Shown here: positions 15,723 through 25,405 of the stretch, piece by piece
Numbering within the stretch: position 1 is the first letter of the stretch
How the letters are laid out: the number at the start of each line of letters is the position of its first letter
The notes under the pieces: model-generated
The model's database searches: none
What the model saw: only the letters and a program-made list of their open reading frames with translations
Told to the model about the DNA's origin: nothing
Origin: Candidatus Poseidoniaceae archaeon
GTDB lineage: Archaea; Thermoplasmatota; Poseidoniia; Poseidoniales; Poseidoniaceae
Reading direction: 5' to 3'
DNA length: 32,982 bases
NCBI GenBank assembly: GCA_938084455.1
Contig: CALKDX010000078.1
Span: 1 to 32,982, forward strand
Translations under genes and position numbers: made by a program

Positions 15723-18314
15723 ATGGATACTTCCGCACTTGAGGCGAAGATGGCCAATGGTGCTGGACTGTTCCAGCGCTCGGCCCTCCTCATCCTTATT
15801 GTGACAGGTATGATCACGGTTGGTCTCATGGCTCATTTGACCGTCTCCCCTCCGGATTTCAACACCGACCTTGGAGATTTTGCACCGGATTCTGAAGCGA
15901 ATAAAGCCCACGATCGAATCCACCAACACTTCCCCAATGAAACACGTCCATTGTTCATCGAAGTGCGTGCTGATGATGGCAGAAACATTCTTTCTATAGA
16001 AAATATGCAAACCATGGATGAACACCTTTCAATCATCGAGAATGCTTCAGCAAAGCGCGGTGAAATGATCACGGTGTGGACCACAGCACCAGGCATCCTA
16101 CAACTCGCATTGAATGAGGAAGGCGAAGGCGAGGCTCTCGCAAACATCTCGTCATGGGCACAAATTCTTGACTTGATTTTCGAGGAGGACACCACGTGCT
16201 CAATGACCAGCGACGATCAATTGCTTTCGGCGGCAACCTATGCATCATCGGCCTTGCTCAACAAAGACTTGAGCCTTGATGACACATGTTCCTATCTTGA
16301 ATCGGGCAATGGCACTGCAGCCCCATTTGCTTCGACCACCTTGTGGGTCCTTGAGGTGGACCCTGATTTGGATGAAGAGAATCGAAAGGTCCTCCAAGAC
16401 CAGCTGCGCGATGAATTTGCAACCCTTTCTTCGGAATCCTCGCTTTCTTACGGAGTCGTTTCACTCGACCTCATCTCCTATGACATCGACGAAGGAACCT
16501 TCCAAAACTTGGCGCTTCTCATCATCATTGCTTTGTTCGTAGTGGTTGTGCTTCTTGCCCTTGCCTTCCGCTCGGTACCCGATGTCTTGTTCCCACTCAT
16601 CGGGCTGTCTTCTGCTTTGATTTGGACCTACGGGGTAATGAACCTTCTCGGCGCTAAATTTACCGCCCTCGAAGTGGCAGTGGCTCCGCTCGTTCTTGGA
16701 TTAGGAATCGACTATGCCATTCACCTGCAACGCGCCTATGCTGCCATACGAAAGGAACATCAAGACCCGGCAGAGGCATGGCTGCGTTCGTGTGCCCGCC
16801 TCTCGGTTCCATTGCTGCTTGCGGTTGTCACAACCGTTGCGGCTTTCCTTGCTAACATCATCTCTCCGCTGCCGCCCTTGGCGACCTTTGGATATGCCTT
16901 GGCCTTTGGTGTGGTCTGTGCCTTTGTTTCAGCCACTGTGGTTGTTGGTTCCCTTCACGTCGTCGTTCGCTCTTTTGCAGTCAAGGAAGGATTTCAAGCC
17001 ATCACAATGCCAAAACTTGTCGATCGCATCGTGGCTCTCCAACAAAAGCAACAGGTTGGTGTCCTCTTGGTCACCATCCTAATTTCTGGAGCATCGGTCT
17101 TTGGTGCAGCTTCGCTTGAAACTGATTTTGATCTGGGTGACTTTGTTGACCCTGGGATGGAAATCATGGACGTTCGAGAGGATTTGGACACCAATTACGA
17201 CAGTGCGGGCTGGAAACTGCTCTACATTCTACTCGAACCCGTTGAAGGGGAAAGCACCATCCCTGGTGATTCGCTATTACTTGAGCAAATTCAAGGCCTC
17301 CACACCGATTTAACATCAAATCACGATGTGGTTGGAACCGATGAACGAATTCCCTCACCCGCCTACGAAGGACCCTACGTAGTTCTGCGAGACGCCATCC
17401 TGCGCAACAGCAGTTTCGGAGAAGCCCACAATCTGGAAGTCTTCGACGGTGATGTTTATGTCAAGAATTCAACCCTTGGATGCAACTTGGCTGCGGTGTT
17501 CTTGCAACTGTCCACGAACACTTCGGTTGCCGATGCAATCAGCGGTGAAACATGGTCGGAACGCGTGGCCCAAACTGTGGCCATGGATTCCAATGGCATT
17601 ACCTTCCTAAGAAACGAAGTCCGCGTCGAAGCCTCAACGTCCACTCAGGCAGAGCGCGTCATCGCCCAGATTCAAACTGAACTTGGCTCAACAGATGACC
17701 GAGGCACAATGCGTGAGAACCTTGTCGACCATGCCGAACTTCATGTGACCGGTGACCTGGTCATCTTGCAAACTGTCCTTGACGGTCTAAGCGCCTCCCA
17801 ACTCAAAACCACCCTCATTTCACTGGTCGTCTCAAGCGTTGTGCTGCTGCTGTTGACCCGCCGAATTTTACCAGCCGTCGTCGTGCTGTTCCCCGTGGCC
17901 CTTGCTTCGCTTTGGGTTGCTGGTTCAATGGCAGCGCTCGGACTGAAATGGAACGTGCTGACCGTCATGGTGACGGCACTGACACTGGGCATTGGCATCG
18001 ATTACTCAATTCACATGTGGCGGCGCTTCGAGGTCGAACTCGAACGCAGGGACACCCATTGGGAGGCATTGCGTGCAGCCTTATCAACAACTGGCGTTGC
18101 GCTCATCATGAGCGCACTTACCACCGGATTGGGCTTCCTCGTCCTTCTCTTCTCACCAATGCCCATCATCCAGGATTTTGGATTGATCACGGCGGTGACG
18201 GTGTTCTTCTCCCTCTTGCTGTCACTGATTCTCCTGCCAGTCTTGGTTGAACTCTCAGCTCGAAACAAAGAGCAAGTGCTCGAAGTGAGCGACGGCACCG
18301 TCATCGAAGGTTGA
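15723..18314 (+). CDS. RND/MMPL superfamily membrane transporter (second copy)
   Basis: It has 863 residues with the same duplicated plan as the 3364-6264 protein: helix 1 (about 17-41), a large outside loop, helices 2-6, helix 7, a second outside loop and helices 8-12. The signature motifs are GLGIDYAIHLQRAY and GIGIDYSIHMWRRF. The outside loops contain pairs of cysteines (TCSMTSDD, DTCSYLE) that may be disulfide-bonded. The two transporters are only distantly alike outside the motifs, so they probably handle different cargo. ATG 15723 lacks a good ribosome-binding site and may be leaderless; TTG 15711 is possible. The gene stands alone and meets the convergent DUF2240 gene at TGATCA. Confidence 0.92.
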   Translation: MDTSALEAKMANGAGLFQRSALLILIVTGMITVGLMAHLTVSPPDFNTDLGDFAPDSEANKAHDRIHQHFPNETRPLFIEVRADDGRNILSIENMQTMDEHLSIIENASAKRGEMITVWTTAPGILQLALNEEGEGEALANISSWAQILDLIFEEDTTCSMTSDDQLLSAATYASSALLNKDLSLDDTCSYLESGNGTAAPFASTTLWVLEVDPDLDEENRKVLQDQLRDEFATLSSESSLSYGVVSLDLISYDIDEGTFQNLALLIIIALFVVVVLLALAFRSVPDVLFPLIGLSSALIWTYGVMNLLGAKFTALEVAVAPLVLGLGIDYAIHLQRAYAAIRKEHQDPAEAWLRSCARLSVPLLLAVVTTVAAFLANIISPLPPLATFGYALAFGVVCAFVSATVVVGSLHVVVRSFAVKEGFQAITMPKLVDRIVALQQKQQVGVLLVTILISGASVFGAASLETDFDLGDFVDPGMEIMDVREDLDTNYDSAGWKLLYILLEPVEGESTIPGDSLLLEQIQGLHTDLTSNHDVVGTDERIPSPAYEGPYVVLRDAILRNSSFGEAHNLEVFDGDVYVKNSTLGCNLAAVFLQLSTNTSVADAISGETWSERVAQTVAMDSNGITFLRNEVRVEASTSTQAERVIAQIQTELGSTDDRGTMRENLVDHAELHVTGDLVILQTVLDGLSASQLKTTLISLVVSSVVLLLLTRRILPAVVVLFPVALASLWVAGSMAALGLKWNVLTVMVTALTLGIGIDYSIHMWRRFEVELERRDTHWEALRAALSTTGVALIMSALTTGLGFLVLLFSPMPIIQDFGLITAVTVFFSLLLSLILLPVLVELSARNKEQVLEVSDGTVIEG

Positions 18315-18902
18315 TCAATAGACCGAAAGAGCAGCAGTGATGTCTTCCATCGCTAACCCTTGTTCACGGGCCACGAGGGCAAGACAAATCCAATCGCTTG
18401 CGTAAGTGAGTGCTTTCGCTTTCCTTTGGGCTCTTCGTTCGACTTCCTCAATTTGCAATTGAGACTGACGCGCAATGAATTTGGTGAGCCTTGGCGTCAG
18501 ACGTGACCTTGGATCGTCGCTGATCACTGCTTTCACGTCCACAGTGGGTGCCTGTTGTTGAGGAGCAACAGGCAGGGGCGTAGAACGGGATTCAGGCGCC
18601 GGAGACGGAGTTTGGGGCTCAGCACCCTGTGAAACGGGCGACAAAAGACGCGACGGCCGAGGGAACCAGCCAAGTGGTGACACGATTCCATTCAACGAAA
18701 CCGTCGGTGTGAGCGCATCCTCCGGACCGGTTAACCAACCTGCTTTGATCAAGGCTTGGACCGCTGTTTCGGCTTCCTCGGGGGAAACCCAACCCATATC
18801 GAAGGACATAATTCGTTCCAAATCTAAGGCGTCGAGTGGCCCGCCTTCTCGGTAACAAATCGCAAGCACACGCAAGACATCGTCGGTGTCTTCTGTGCTC
18901 AT
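18315..18902 (-). CDS. DUF2240 family archaeal protein
   Basis: It has 195 residues. The N-terminal 85 residues look like the archaeal DUF2240 domain, a winged-helix-like unit: DVLRVLAICYREGGPLDALDLERI, SFDMGWVSPEEAETAVQALIKAGWL and SLNGIVSPLGWFPRPSRLL. A Pro/Gln/Ser-rich linker (about 92-122) leads to a C-terminal helical part (RLTKFIARQSQLQIEEVERRAQRKAKALTYASDW) with many charged residues. A role in nucleic-acid binding or regulation is plausible from the fold, but the family has no known function. The start is ATG 18902. It is followed in the same direction by nothing but the convergent RND gene; the kelch gene upstream ends 48 bases before this start. Confidence 0.8.
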   Translation of the reverse strand: MSTEDTDDVLRVLAICYREGGPLDALDLERIMSFDMGWVSPEEAETAVQALIKAGWLTGPEDALTPTVSLNGIVSPLGWFPRPSRLLSPVSQGAEPQTPSPAPESRSTPLPVAPQQQAPTVDVKAVISDDPRSRLTPRLTKFIARQSQLQIEEVERRAQRKAKALTYASDWICLALVAREQGLAMEDITAALSVY

Positions 18903-18950
18903 GATGGCCTGTGCGCGTCCCTTGTTGAAGAAGGTAAGCCCGAATTCAAC

Positions 18951-21900
18951 TCACTCAATTCGAGTGAATGTTTTGTCCTCATTCATCTGCCAGACACCGC
19001 ATTCCTCGCCTTTGTAGACCGTTTGTTCCATTGCGTAATCATACTCACCGCCAGCCGGTAACTTCGACCATTCACTCACAGTGGTACCAATGGATGCACC
19101 TCCGCTTTCACTGATCGGTTGAATCAGTGCGTCAAGGGCTTTCGAGCCATCGACCTCGGGTTCAGGTTCGGTTTGCGGTTTACGTCCAGGAGGTCCTTTC
19201 AGGCCTGCTGGTTTGGGTTTAGGCGTGCTTGACCGCTGGGGCGGTCCTCTAAGTGGATTTGCCGCCACTGGTACCTGTTTCAGTTCAGGCGCATCGATTT
19301 CGGGGTCCGAATCGACCGAGCCTCGTCGTCGGAGCAACAGCACTAAGCCTGCCAACCCAGCCAGAGAAATTCCACCAGCTGCGGCGATGGTTGCGGAGCC
19401 AAAGCCTGAGGTGCTGGGAGAGAACGATGCGTTCCAAGCGTTGTTGGTTTCGTCCACTTCCCACATCAATTGTTCTGCATCGACTTCGACATGGAGGCTC
19501 CATGCGCCACTTGGGACGGTAATGGTGCTTCTGAGGGTGGTGGCGGTGTTCATGCCAATTTTTGTGACCAGTTCGCGTCCGACAAGGGTTCGCTCCCCGT
19601 CAATCTCAGTGAAGATTGAAACGTTAAACGGATCATCAATGGCTTCACCAAGGCTTGCCAATTGAACGGCGAGTCGCATTGTCTCGCCGGACTCCCGTCC
19701 GCCGCTTATTTTGACATCAGTGATCGCCAAATCTGGGCCATTGCTGCTTAATGGCAATGTCAACCAAGGGTCGAGTTCTGAATTTCCACCGTTTGCTGCA
19801 AGCGTCCAACCTGCATCGTCCATGCCCGAAGCCCAACATACAATGCTGGCCTGTGTTGCAAGCGTTGAAGGATCGCCAAGCGGACTAAAGTCAAACACAA
19901 AGGAAAACATCGTTTTGCCATCATAGACCGTTGTGGAGGCCTTGCTTTGGCTGGAAACTGGCCATGAATCGCTTAAGGAACGAACCTGGCAATGAAGCGT
20001 CAAATTCCCCGACCAGAGATTCGCTTCTTGGATGTTGGCTCCAATTTCAACTTCGCTGAGATGGAATCGTGAAAAACCACTGCTCAGCGTTGAATCGAGC
20101 AGCACTGGTGCCGCTCCATCAATTCTTAACGTTGGCAGATCGATGGTCAACAACTCCCGAGTGGCATAGGGGTCCCAAATGCTGAGTTCAGTTTCAAACA
20201 ACAGTCCAGAACCCAATGGTGCATCAAATTCGATGGAGAGATGGCCGTCAATGGCTTCACCTGAAGTTCCACCGCTCCAACGGTCACTTTGCAATTTGCC
20301 GTTCCAATACACGGACACAGGGCCGGTGTAACTTGTGTTGCTCAGTGCATGGTGGATGGAGGCATTGAGACGGATTTGTTCTCCACTTTGAATGCTCCAA
20401 CCTTCGCTCAAATCGCCTTGAACCTCACCTTGGATGTCCATGAGCGATTCAAGGACAACTTCCATCTCAGCCTCATAGGTCCATTGTTCTTCGAAGGTGA
20501 TGGTTTGAATCCCATCATAGTCTTCGATGACCACATCAATGCGTCCGTCGTTGCTTCCCGGGGTGACAAAGGTCCAATCAACAACCGCCTTGAACTCAAT
20601 CACAAGCGTATCGCCAAGCACGGCGTTGCAGCCTTGTGTGACTTGCATTCGAGCGTCGAGGCCTTCGCATGTTCCGAGGTTTGTGTTGTAGCGTAGACCG
20701 AGCGTCGGATCGTTACCAAGCAGCATGCTCACGCGGGTGATGTCATCGATTTTATTGGCGTCAGACACTTCGAGGCGCCATCCAACTTCCTTGGTTGGTT
20801 CGAGCCTAATCGGATCTCCTGAATTGCCATTGTCCAAAGCTTCGAGGCTCAATAACTGACCTTTTGCTGGGGTGCGGCTTTCCCACCAAAGCGTACCGAC
20901 AGCGGCTGATGATGGACCGATGTCGAAGCCGGCGAGGTCAGTGCCCTTCAACCAAATGCGCACCAATTGATGGTCGTCGTTGGCGCTTTCATTGACCTCA
21001 AGATGAATGGTCCAGTCGTTTCCATCGTTGCTAAAATCAAGTGGATGTGGAACGTATTCGCTTGCTTCAGAAGCGCCGTTTCCGGAGGTGTCATGCAGGG
21101 CTTCAATCCAAATGAACCCTTGAACGGTCGCATTTGAAAACCCACCCACATCATGGTATTGAAGCGAGACTTGGCGGTTGTTCTCTTCGTTGGTGTACGC
21201 TCCATTCATTGGCTCGGTGCTGGTCAGCACTGGCGCCTCGTTGTTGATTTCGACGGTTCTGTTTGAGGCCAACACATTCAATGATAAATCTTCAGAGGTG
21301 CGGGCTTCCAACCAAATTCGAGCATCACCCGAGGTGCCATTTGGCAGCAGGAACTCAATTGACGTTGTCGAACCGAGGTCCAAAGTGGTCCAGACGCCTT
21401 GGTAGCTGTAGAACGCTCCACCCGATGCCTCGGTGCCGGTCACATCGATGTTGATTCGTGCTTCGATCAATCCATTCAACAAACGAGCGCCTGAATTGGT
21501 GAAGGTGTGGTCAACGGTTGCGCTAATCGGGGCATCACCGGGGTAAATTTCTCCCTCGCTGACCGAACTGTCGCCTTGGCTGCTGAAACTCGATGTCATG
21601 TCGAGCACCTCAACCGTGAGTTCGTTGTCGATGGATGTGATGGTTGGTGTTGTGTAACTCGTCGTTGCCGCACCATGGGTCGTCGCGCTCATCTGCAGGT
21701 AAGGAGTGCTCAGTCCGTCATTGACGCCAAACGACCAATCAACAACATCGCCATCAGCGTTGGAGGAATGCGTTGCCTGAATGTCCGTTGAGCGCAAGAT
21801 ACCATCGACATCATCAATGCTCAACGATGAAGCACTCGGATCGTAGGAAAGAACAGCAGGGTCAAGGCCTGTGATGTTGAACCCATCATAGGTCGTCTGC

Positions 21901-23615
21901 CGGATTGTCAGGCTGTATGTGGATTGGGCATCGTACGCAGAATGGAAACTTTGGACAACGCTGACTTGTGCGTTTGGATTAAGCACACTGGGTGGTGCTG
22001 AGAAGAAACCTGCTTCTTCAGATCCCACTTCGACGTGATGGAGTGTGGGGGTGATCCATGCGTTCAATTCAGAGGTTTCAAACTCGATTCTGTATTGAAT
22101 GAGAGAATCGCCCTCCACAGCGTCTGTGATGGTGTGGTTCCCGATGTTGAGCGACTCGGAACTTTGGTTGGCACCTAACGGCCGCCATGGGCTGTTGCTG
22201 ATGTCGCTTTGCGTCGCTCCAGTCTTGTATTGCATTGTGAGTTGCGTGTTGACTGGGGTGATGCCATCCAACTCCATCCAGAGCGGCGTAGCGCTTGCTG
22301 TGGGGTTGGTGCGCAAGTCAAAAATATCCGAGAGCAAGATTCCTGATTGGGAATTGGGGTTCTCGTGTGAACCTGTGGTGTCGGAATAGGTTGTGCCCCA
22401 ATTGCTGAACCGCCAAGCCGATGTGTCGCCACCTGCGTAAACCAATGCACCATCGACATTGAGTATGTCAAAGTCGTAGAGGGCCGTGTGCAATGGGTCA
22501 TGAGCGTGGATTTGACCCGTGAGTGGGTTGTAGCCTCGAACTTGGTCGTACCTCAAATTGTTATTCCGGCCACCGGCAATGACGATCTCATCGTTATGAA
22601 CAACGGCTGCATGCGATGAAATTTTGAAGGGTAAATCGGAACCATTGGTCCATGTGTTGGTGACAGGATCATAAATTTCAGTGTGGTTTGCAGACTGGGT
22701 CGTGGTTTGGTTCAATGCAGCATCAAATAAGGTCACAATTCCACCCAGAGCGTACAACTTTCCATCGAAAGCAACCAACTCAAAGGAATGGCGTGGTGCG
22801 CTCATGTTGGCCATGTAATCCCACACGTCAGTGGCGGGATTGTACCTCATGGTGCGGTTGGTTAAATCAGATCGGTCCTTTTTGCCTACACCCCCTGCTA
22901 CGTAGATGAAGCCGTCGAGGGTGTCCATGCCAGCCAGGCCAACACCCGTCGTAGCAGGCATCGAAGTGCCGTCCGTCCAATTGTTGGTTGCAGGGTCAAA
23001 GATGTGGACCATTCCATCGCCCATGATGGCAGGTGTTGCATAGGGGTGGTAATCGCCTATGGCGTAGATTTTTCCTTGGACAGTGACGCATTCGTGGTAG
23101 GCTTGAGGCTGTGGTAATGTGTCTGGGTTGGGCGACCATGTTTGGTTCGCAATGTCAAACGTCTCAATGAAATTCGTGATGTCTTCATCACCGTTCTGAC
23201 TTGGATTTGGATCGTAGCGTCCACCGATGAGCCAAGCTTCCTCAGTCACACTGTTGTACTCCAAGCAACCAGCAGTTCGTCTGAACATCATGCCGGGTGC
23301 AGGGGCTGTTTGGAAACTGATGACCGGCCGGTCGAGCATCGGTGTGCCATCGGCGCTGTTGACGGTGATGTTTGAGGGTGTGAATCCATCGCTGGCGTTA
23401 AATCCGGCAACGACTGCAATCACCGAGGCTTGTTCATGTTCCTCCACAAGGGGTTCTGCGGCGTCAAGCACCCCGCTGTACGGCAGAAGCAACATACCCG
23501 CCACCGCCCAAATTACGAAGAGGAAATGACTTGCGCTGAGGTTCGCCATGGTGTGGGACTTTGACGGCGATTCAAGAGGCTTGCGTGCCCTTGTCAAGTC
23601 CATACGCTCCAACAT
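18951..23615 (-). CDS. Giant kelch/CARDB surface protein with membrane anchor and cytoplasmic tail
   Basis: It has 1554 residues. A signal sequence (hydrophobic stretch about 28-45, FLFVIWAVAGMLLLPYSG) leads to a kelch beta-propeller region at about 105-415, with repeats such as GRYDPNPSQNGDED, GKIYAIGDYHP, DGFIYVAGGVG and GKLYALGGIV. Long beta-rich Ig-like modules follow, then a CARDB domain (PDLAITDVKISGGRESG, about 1293-1394), a transmembrane helix (about 1408-1428) with RRR on its inner side, and a 122-residue cytoplasmic tail. The tail is Pro/Lys-rich and ends in a compact WSKLPAGGEYDYAMEQTVYKG segment followed by CGVWQMNEDKTF. It is probably an adhesin or surface receptor. ATG 23615 is the longest start; ATG 23549 (MANLSASHF) gives a cleaner signal peptide. 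Confidence 0.88.
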   Translation of the reverse strand: MLERMDLTRARKPLESPSKSHTMANLSASHFLFVIWAVAGMLLLPYSGVLDAAEPLVEEHEQASVIAVVAGFNASDGFTPSNITVNSADGTPMLDRPVISFQTAPAPGMMFRRTAGCLEYNSVTEEAWLIGGRYDPNPSQNGDEDITNFIETFDIANQTWSPNPDTLPQPQAYHECVTVQGKIYAIGDYHPYATPAIMGDGMVHIFDPATNNWTDGTSMPATTGVGLAGMDTLDGFIYVAGGVGKKDRSDLTNRTMRYNPATDVWDYMANMSAPRHSFELVAFDGKLYALGGIVTLFDAALNQTTTQSANHTEIYDPVTNTWTNGSDLPFKISSHAAVVHNDEIVIAGGRNNNLRYDQVRGYNPLTGQIHAHDPLHTALYDFDILNVDGALVYAGGDTSAWRFSNWGTTYSDTTGSHENPNSQSGILLSDIFDLRTNPTASATPLWMELDGITPVNTQLTMQYKTGATQSDISNSPWRPLGANQSSESLNIGNHTITDAVEGDSLIQYRIEFETSELNAWITPTLHHVEVGSEEAGFFSAPPSVLNPNAQVSVVQSFHSAYDAQSTYSLTIRQTTYDGFNITGLDPAVLSYDPSASSLSIDDVDGILRSTDIQATHSSNADGDVVDWSFGVNDGLSTPYLQMSATTHGAATTSYTTPTITSIDNELTVEVLDMTSSFSSQGDSSVSEGEIYPGDAPISATVDHTFTNSGARLLNGLIEARINIDVTGTEASGGAFYSYQGVWTTLDLGSTTSIEFLLPNGTSGDARIWLEARTSEDLSLNVLASNRTVEINNEAPVLTSTEPMNGAYTNEENNRQVSLQYHDVGGFSNATVQGFIWIEALHDTSGNGASEASEYVPHPLDFSNDGNDWTIHLEVNESANDDHQLVRIWLKGTDLAGFDIGPSSAAVGTLWWESRTPAKGQLLSLEALDNGNSGDPIRLEPTKEVGWRLEVSDANKIDDITRVSMLLGNDPTLGLRYNTNLGTCEGLDARMQVTQGCNAVLGDTLVIEFKAVVDWTFVTPGSNDGRIDVVIEDYDGIQTITFEEQWTYEAEMEVVLESLMDIQGEVQGDLSEGWSIQSGEQIRLNASIHHALSNTSYTGPVSVYWNGKLQSDRWSGGTSGEAIDGHLSIEFDAPLGSGLLFETELSIWDPYATRELLTIDLPTLRIDGAAPVLLDSTLSSGFSRFHLSEVEIGANIQEANLWSGNLTLHCQVRSLSDSWPVSSQSKASTTVYDGKTMFSFVFDFSPLGDPSTLATQASIVCWASGMDDAGWTLAANGGNSELDPWLTLPLSSNGPDLAITDVKISGGRESGETMRLAVQLASLGEAIDDPFNVSIFTEIDGERTLVGRELVTKIGMNTATTLRSTITVPSGAWSLHVEVDAEQLMWEVDETNNAWNASFSPSTSGFGSATIAAAGGISLAGLAGLVLLLRRRGSVDSDPEIDAPELKQVPVAANPLRGPPQRSSTPKPKPAGLKGPPGRKPQTEPEPEVDGSKALDALIQPISESGGASIGTTVSEWSKLPAGGEYDYAMEQTVYKGEECGVWQMNEDKTFTRIE

Positions 23616-23702
23616 TCTTCATAGAGCCTAGTCAGCAAAGACACATGCGACGGCCATAGGTTCATTGGTAACGAACTGTTGCGCCGGGGTGGAGGGCTTC
23701 AA

Positions 23703-25031
23703 ATGGTACGTGAATATATTGCGAGAGACCCTCGAACAGGGCTTCCTCTCAACGTTGCAAAAAGCAAGCGGGTTGAGAAAAAAATACACAATGAAGTTGG
23801 CCCATGGGTCAGCATTTCAGACGCCGATGTGCTCCCGCTTGCTTTAGGGCAAATGAGCGAGGTTCAAACCCGCTACCTCGATCAAAACCACACTCACGGA
23901 CGGGCCGCTGGGGTTCGGGCGCTTGGTCGGTTCAGCGGAAGCAGAGTGCATGAGGCCCACAAAGCACTCCTCATCGCCTTCGAGCAAGATGAGGCCACCA
24001 TCAAGGTCGCGGCCCTCAATGTGCTGCCAGAAATCGCTGTTCGCAAATCGGATGAATTGTTTGATTGGCTTTCAGTGCTCCTCGATGACGATGATGCTCA
24101 GGTTCGTATGGCTGCCAGCCAATGCCTCGCACTGACGGCTCCAGTGTTCCCTTCAGCGGTTGAAACCATCCTTGCAAATGAATTGCGTTCCTCAAGCAAG
24201 CCAAGGCAAACGGCCGCTTGGCGTGGGCTCAAGTCCTTGTGTGAAACTTGGCCCGAGGTTGTTGTTCACCACATCGACACCCTTCTCTTGGAAGACGAAC
24301 CTGCGTTGCGTCGAAAAGCCGCAGGGCTTCTCAAGAGCGTCGTGGCTCGTGGTGGCCCATCAGTTTGGGATTTGATCTCATGGTCCTTGAATGACAATGA
24401 TGTGGAGGTGCGACGAATATCTGCCCGCACCCTACCAAGTTTAGCCAAAAGGGAATCGAGGATTGCGACCGTCTTTGCTGAACGAGCAATGGTTGATTCA
24501 GATTCAAAGGTTCGTTTGAGTGGAATCAAAGCCCTCCAATCAATCGACACCGATCACGGGCGTGCAAGGGAACTTGTCGTCAAGGGGACCTCCTCTAAAG
24601 ACATCCAAGTTCGCAAGGCGTGCGTCGATTTACTGCCTCGTCTGTTTGGCGAAGATGTGTTGCGAACCATGGCCATCGATTTGCTCAAGACCGAAACCGA
24701 CCCTTCCATCATCACCTCGCTCAAAGAGATGATTTTCGACGCATCCATCGAAGGCACGGAAGCTCAGAAAAACGCTCAATTGGCTCCAGCTCCGGCCGTT
24801 CCAGCCATCGACAGGGAAATTGCAGAAGCCCATGGGAAACAAGTTGGTTTCGAACCACTGCGGCCAAATCCTACTCCGTCGGAGCCAAAGGATGCTGCTT
24901 CGCAAGAAACGCCAACCCCTTCCCCCCAGCCAGCAGCAGGTGCGTACAGGGCTGTGTCCCAGGATGAGATGATGGGATACGACGATGAATTTGAGGATGA
25001 AGAGCCTGAAACGGACGATGAATACTTCTGA
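23703..25031 (+). CDS. HEAT-repeat protein with acidic tail
   Basis: It has 442 residues. Tandem helical repeats span about residues 45-355, with HEAT-type phrases repeating every 35-40 residues: GVRALGRFS, IKVAALNVLPEIA, QVRMAASQCLAL, PALRRKAAGLL, EVRRISARTLPSLA, KVRLSGIKALQSI and QVRKACVDLLPRLF. A Pro-rich linker follows, then a very acidic end (YDDEFEDEEPETDDEYF). There is no signal peptide or membrane helix, so it should be a cytoplasmic scaffold or protein-interaction platform; the partner is unknown. ATG 23703 was chosen because GGTGGAGGG lies just upstream; GTG 23679-type upstream starts are inferior. It is divergent from the kelch protein, with about 85 bases between them. Confidence 0.88.
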   Translation: MVREYIARDPRTGLPLNVAKSKRVEKKIHNEVGPWVSISDADVLPLALGQMSEVQTRYLDQNHTHGRAAGVRALGRFSGSRVHEAHKALLIAFEQDEATIKVAALNVLPEIAVRKSDELFDWLSVLLDDDDAQVRMAASQCLALTAPVFPSAVETILANELRSSSKPRQTAAWRGLKSLCETWPEVVVHHIDTLLLEDEPALRRKAAGLLKSVVARGGPSVWDLISWSLNDNDVEVRRISARTLPSLAKRESRIATVFAERAMVDSDSKVRLSGIKALQSIDTDHGRARELVVKGTSSKDIQVRKACVDLLPRLFGEDVLRTMAIDLLKTETDPSIITSLKEMIFDASIEGTEAQKNAQLAPAPAVPAIDREIAEAHGKQVGFEPLRPNPTPSEPKDAASQETPTPSPQPAAGAYRAVSQDEMMGYDDEFEDEEPETDDEYF

Positions 25032-25124
25032 TGTTCATCCGAATGGCTCGATGTTCTCACACAAACCATGTCGGCATTGTTAAGAAGGGAGCATCAGTGG
25101 CCGGAATGCTTAGAGGTGTTTATG

Positions 25125-25340
25125 ATGAGTTCAGGCGCATTTAATGACAAGGAAGAACAGTTCGACCGTTTGTGGGATGGAATCACTCCTAAAGGGATCA
25201 ACCGCAACAAGTCGCTCAAGTTCCGACAATATATTCTCGAACACGTTCGACAGACCAAGCGCCCTATGAACCGTGAGAACGCCCGCAAATACTGGATGGG
25301 TATTCTCCAACAAGAAATCGCAGAGCGCGACAATTACTGA
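25125..25340 (+). CDS. Small basic helical protein, function unknown
   Basis: It has 71 residues beginning MSSGAFNDKEEQFDRLWDGI. It is helical and charged throughout, with the basic stretch GINRNKSLKFRQYILEHVRQTKRPMNRENARKYW (interrupted here by no Gly or Pro except KRP) and an acidic end. It has no Cys, signal or membrane helix. GAGGTG ends 6 bases before ATG 25125; the ATG directly before it (25122) is equally possible. It lies between the HEAT-repeat and helicase genes on the same strand (93 bases after the first, 65 before the second). Nucleic-acid binding is only a guess from charge. Confidence 0.65.
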   Translation: MSSGAFNDKEEQFDRLWDGITPKGINRNKSLKFRQYILEHVRQTKRPMNRENARKYWMGILQQEIAERDNY

Positions 25341-25405
25341 TTCAATTCGATTGGGTTGCCACCGTCTCGGCGACCCACTCGCACAACCGAGACGGAGATG
25401 ATACC

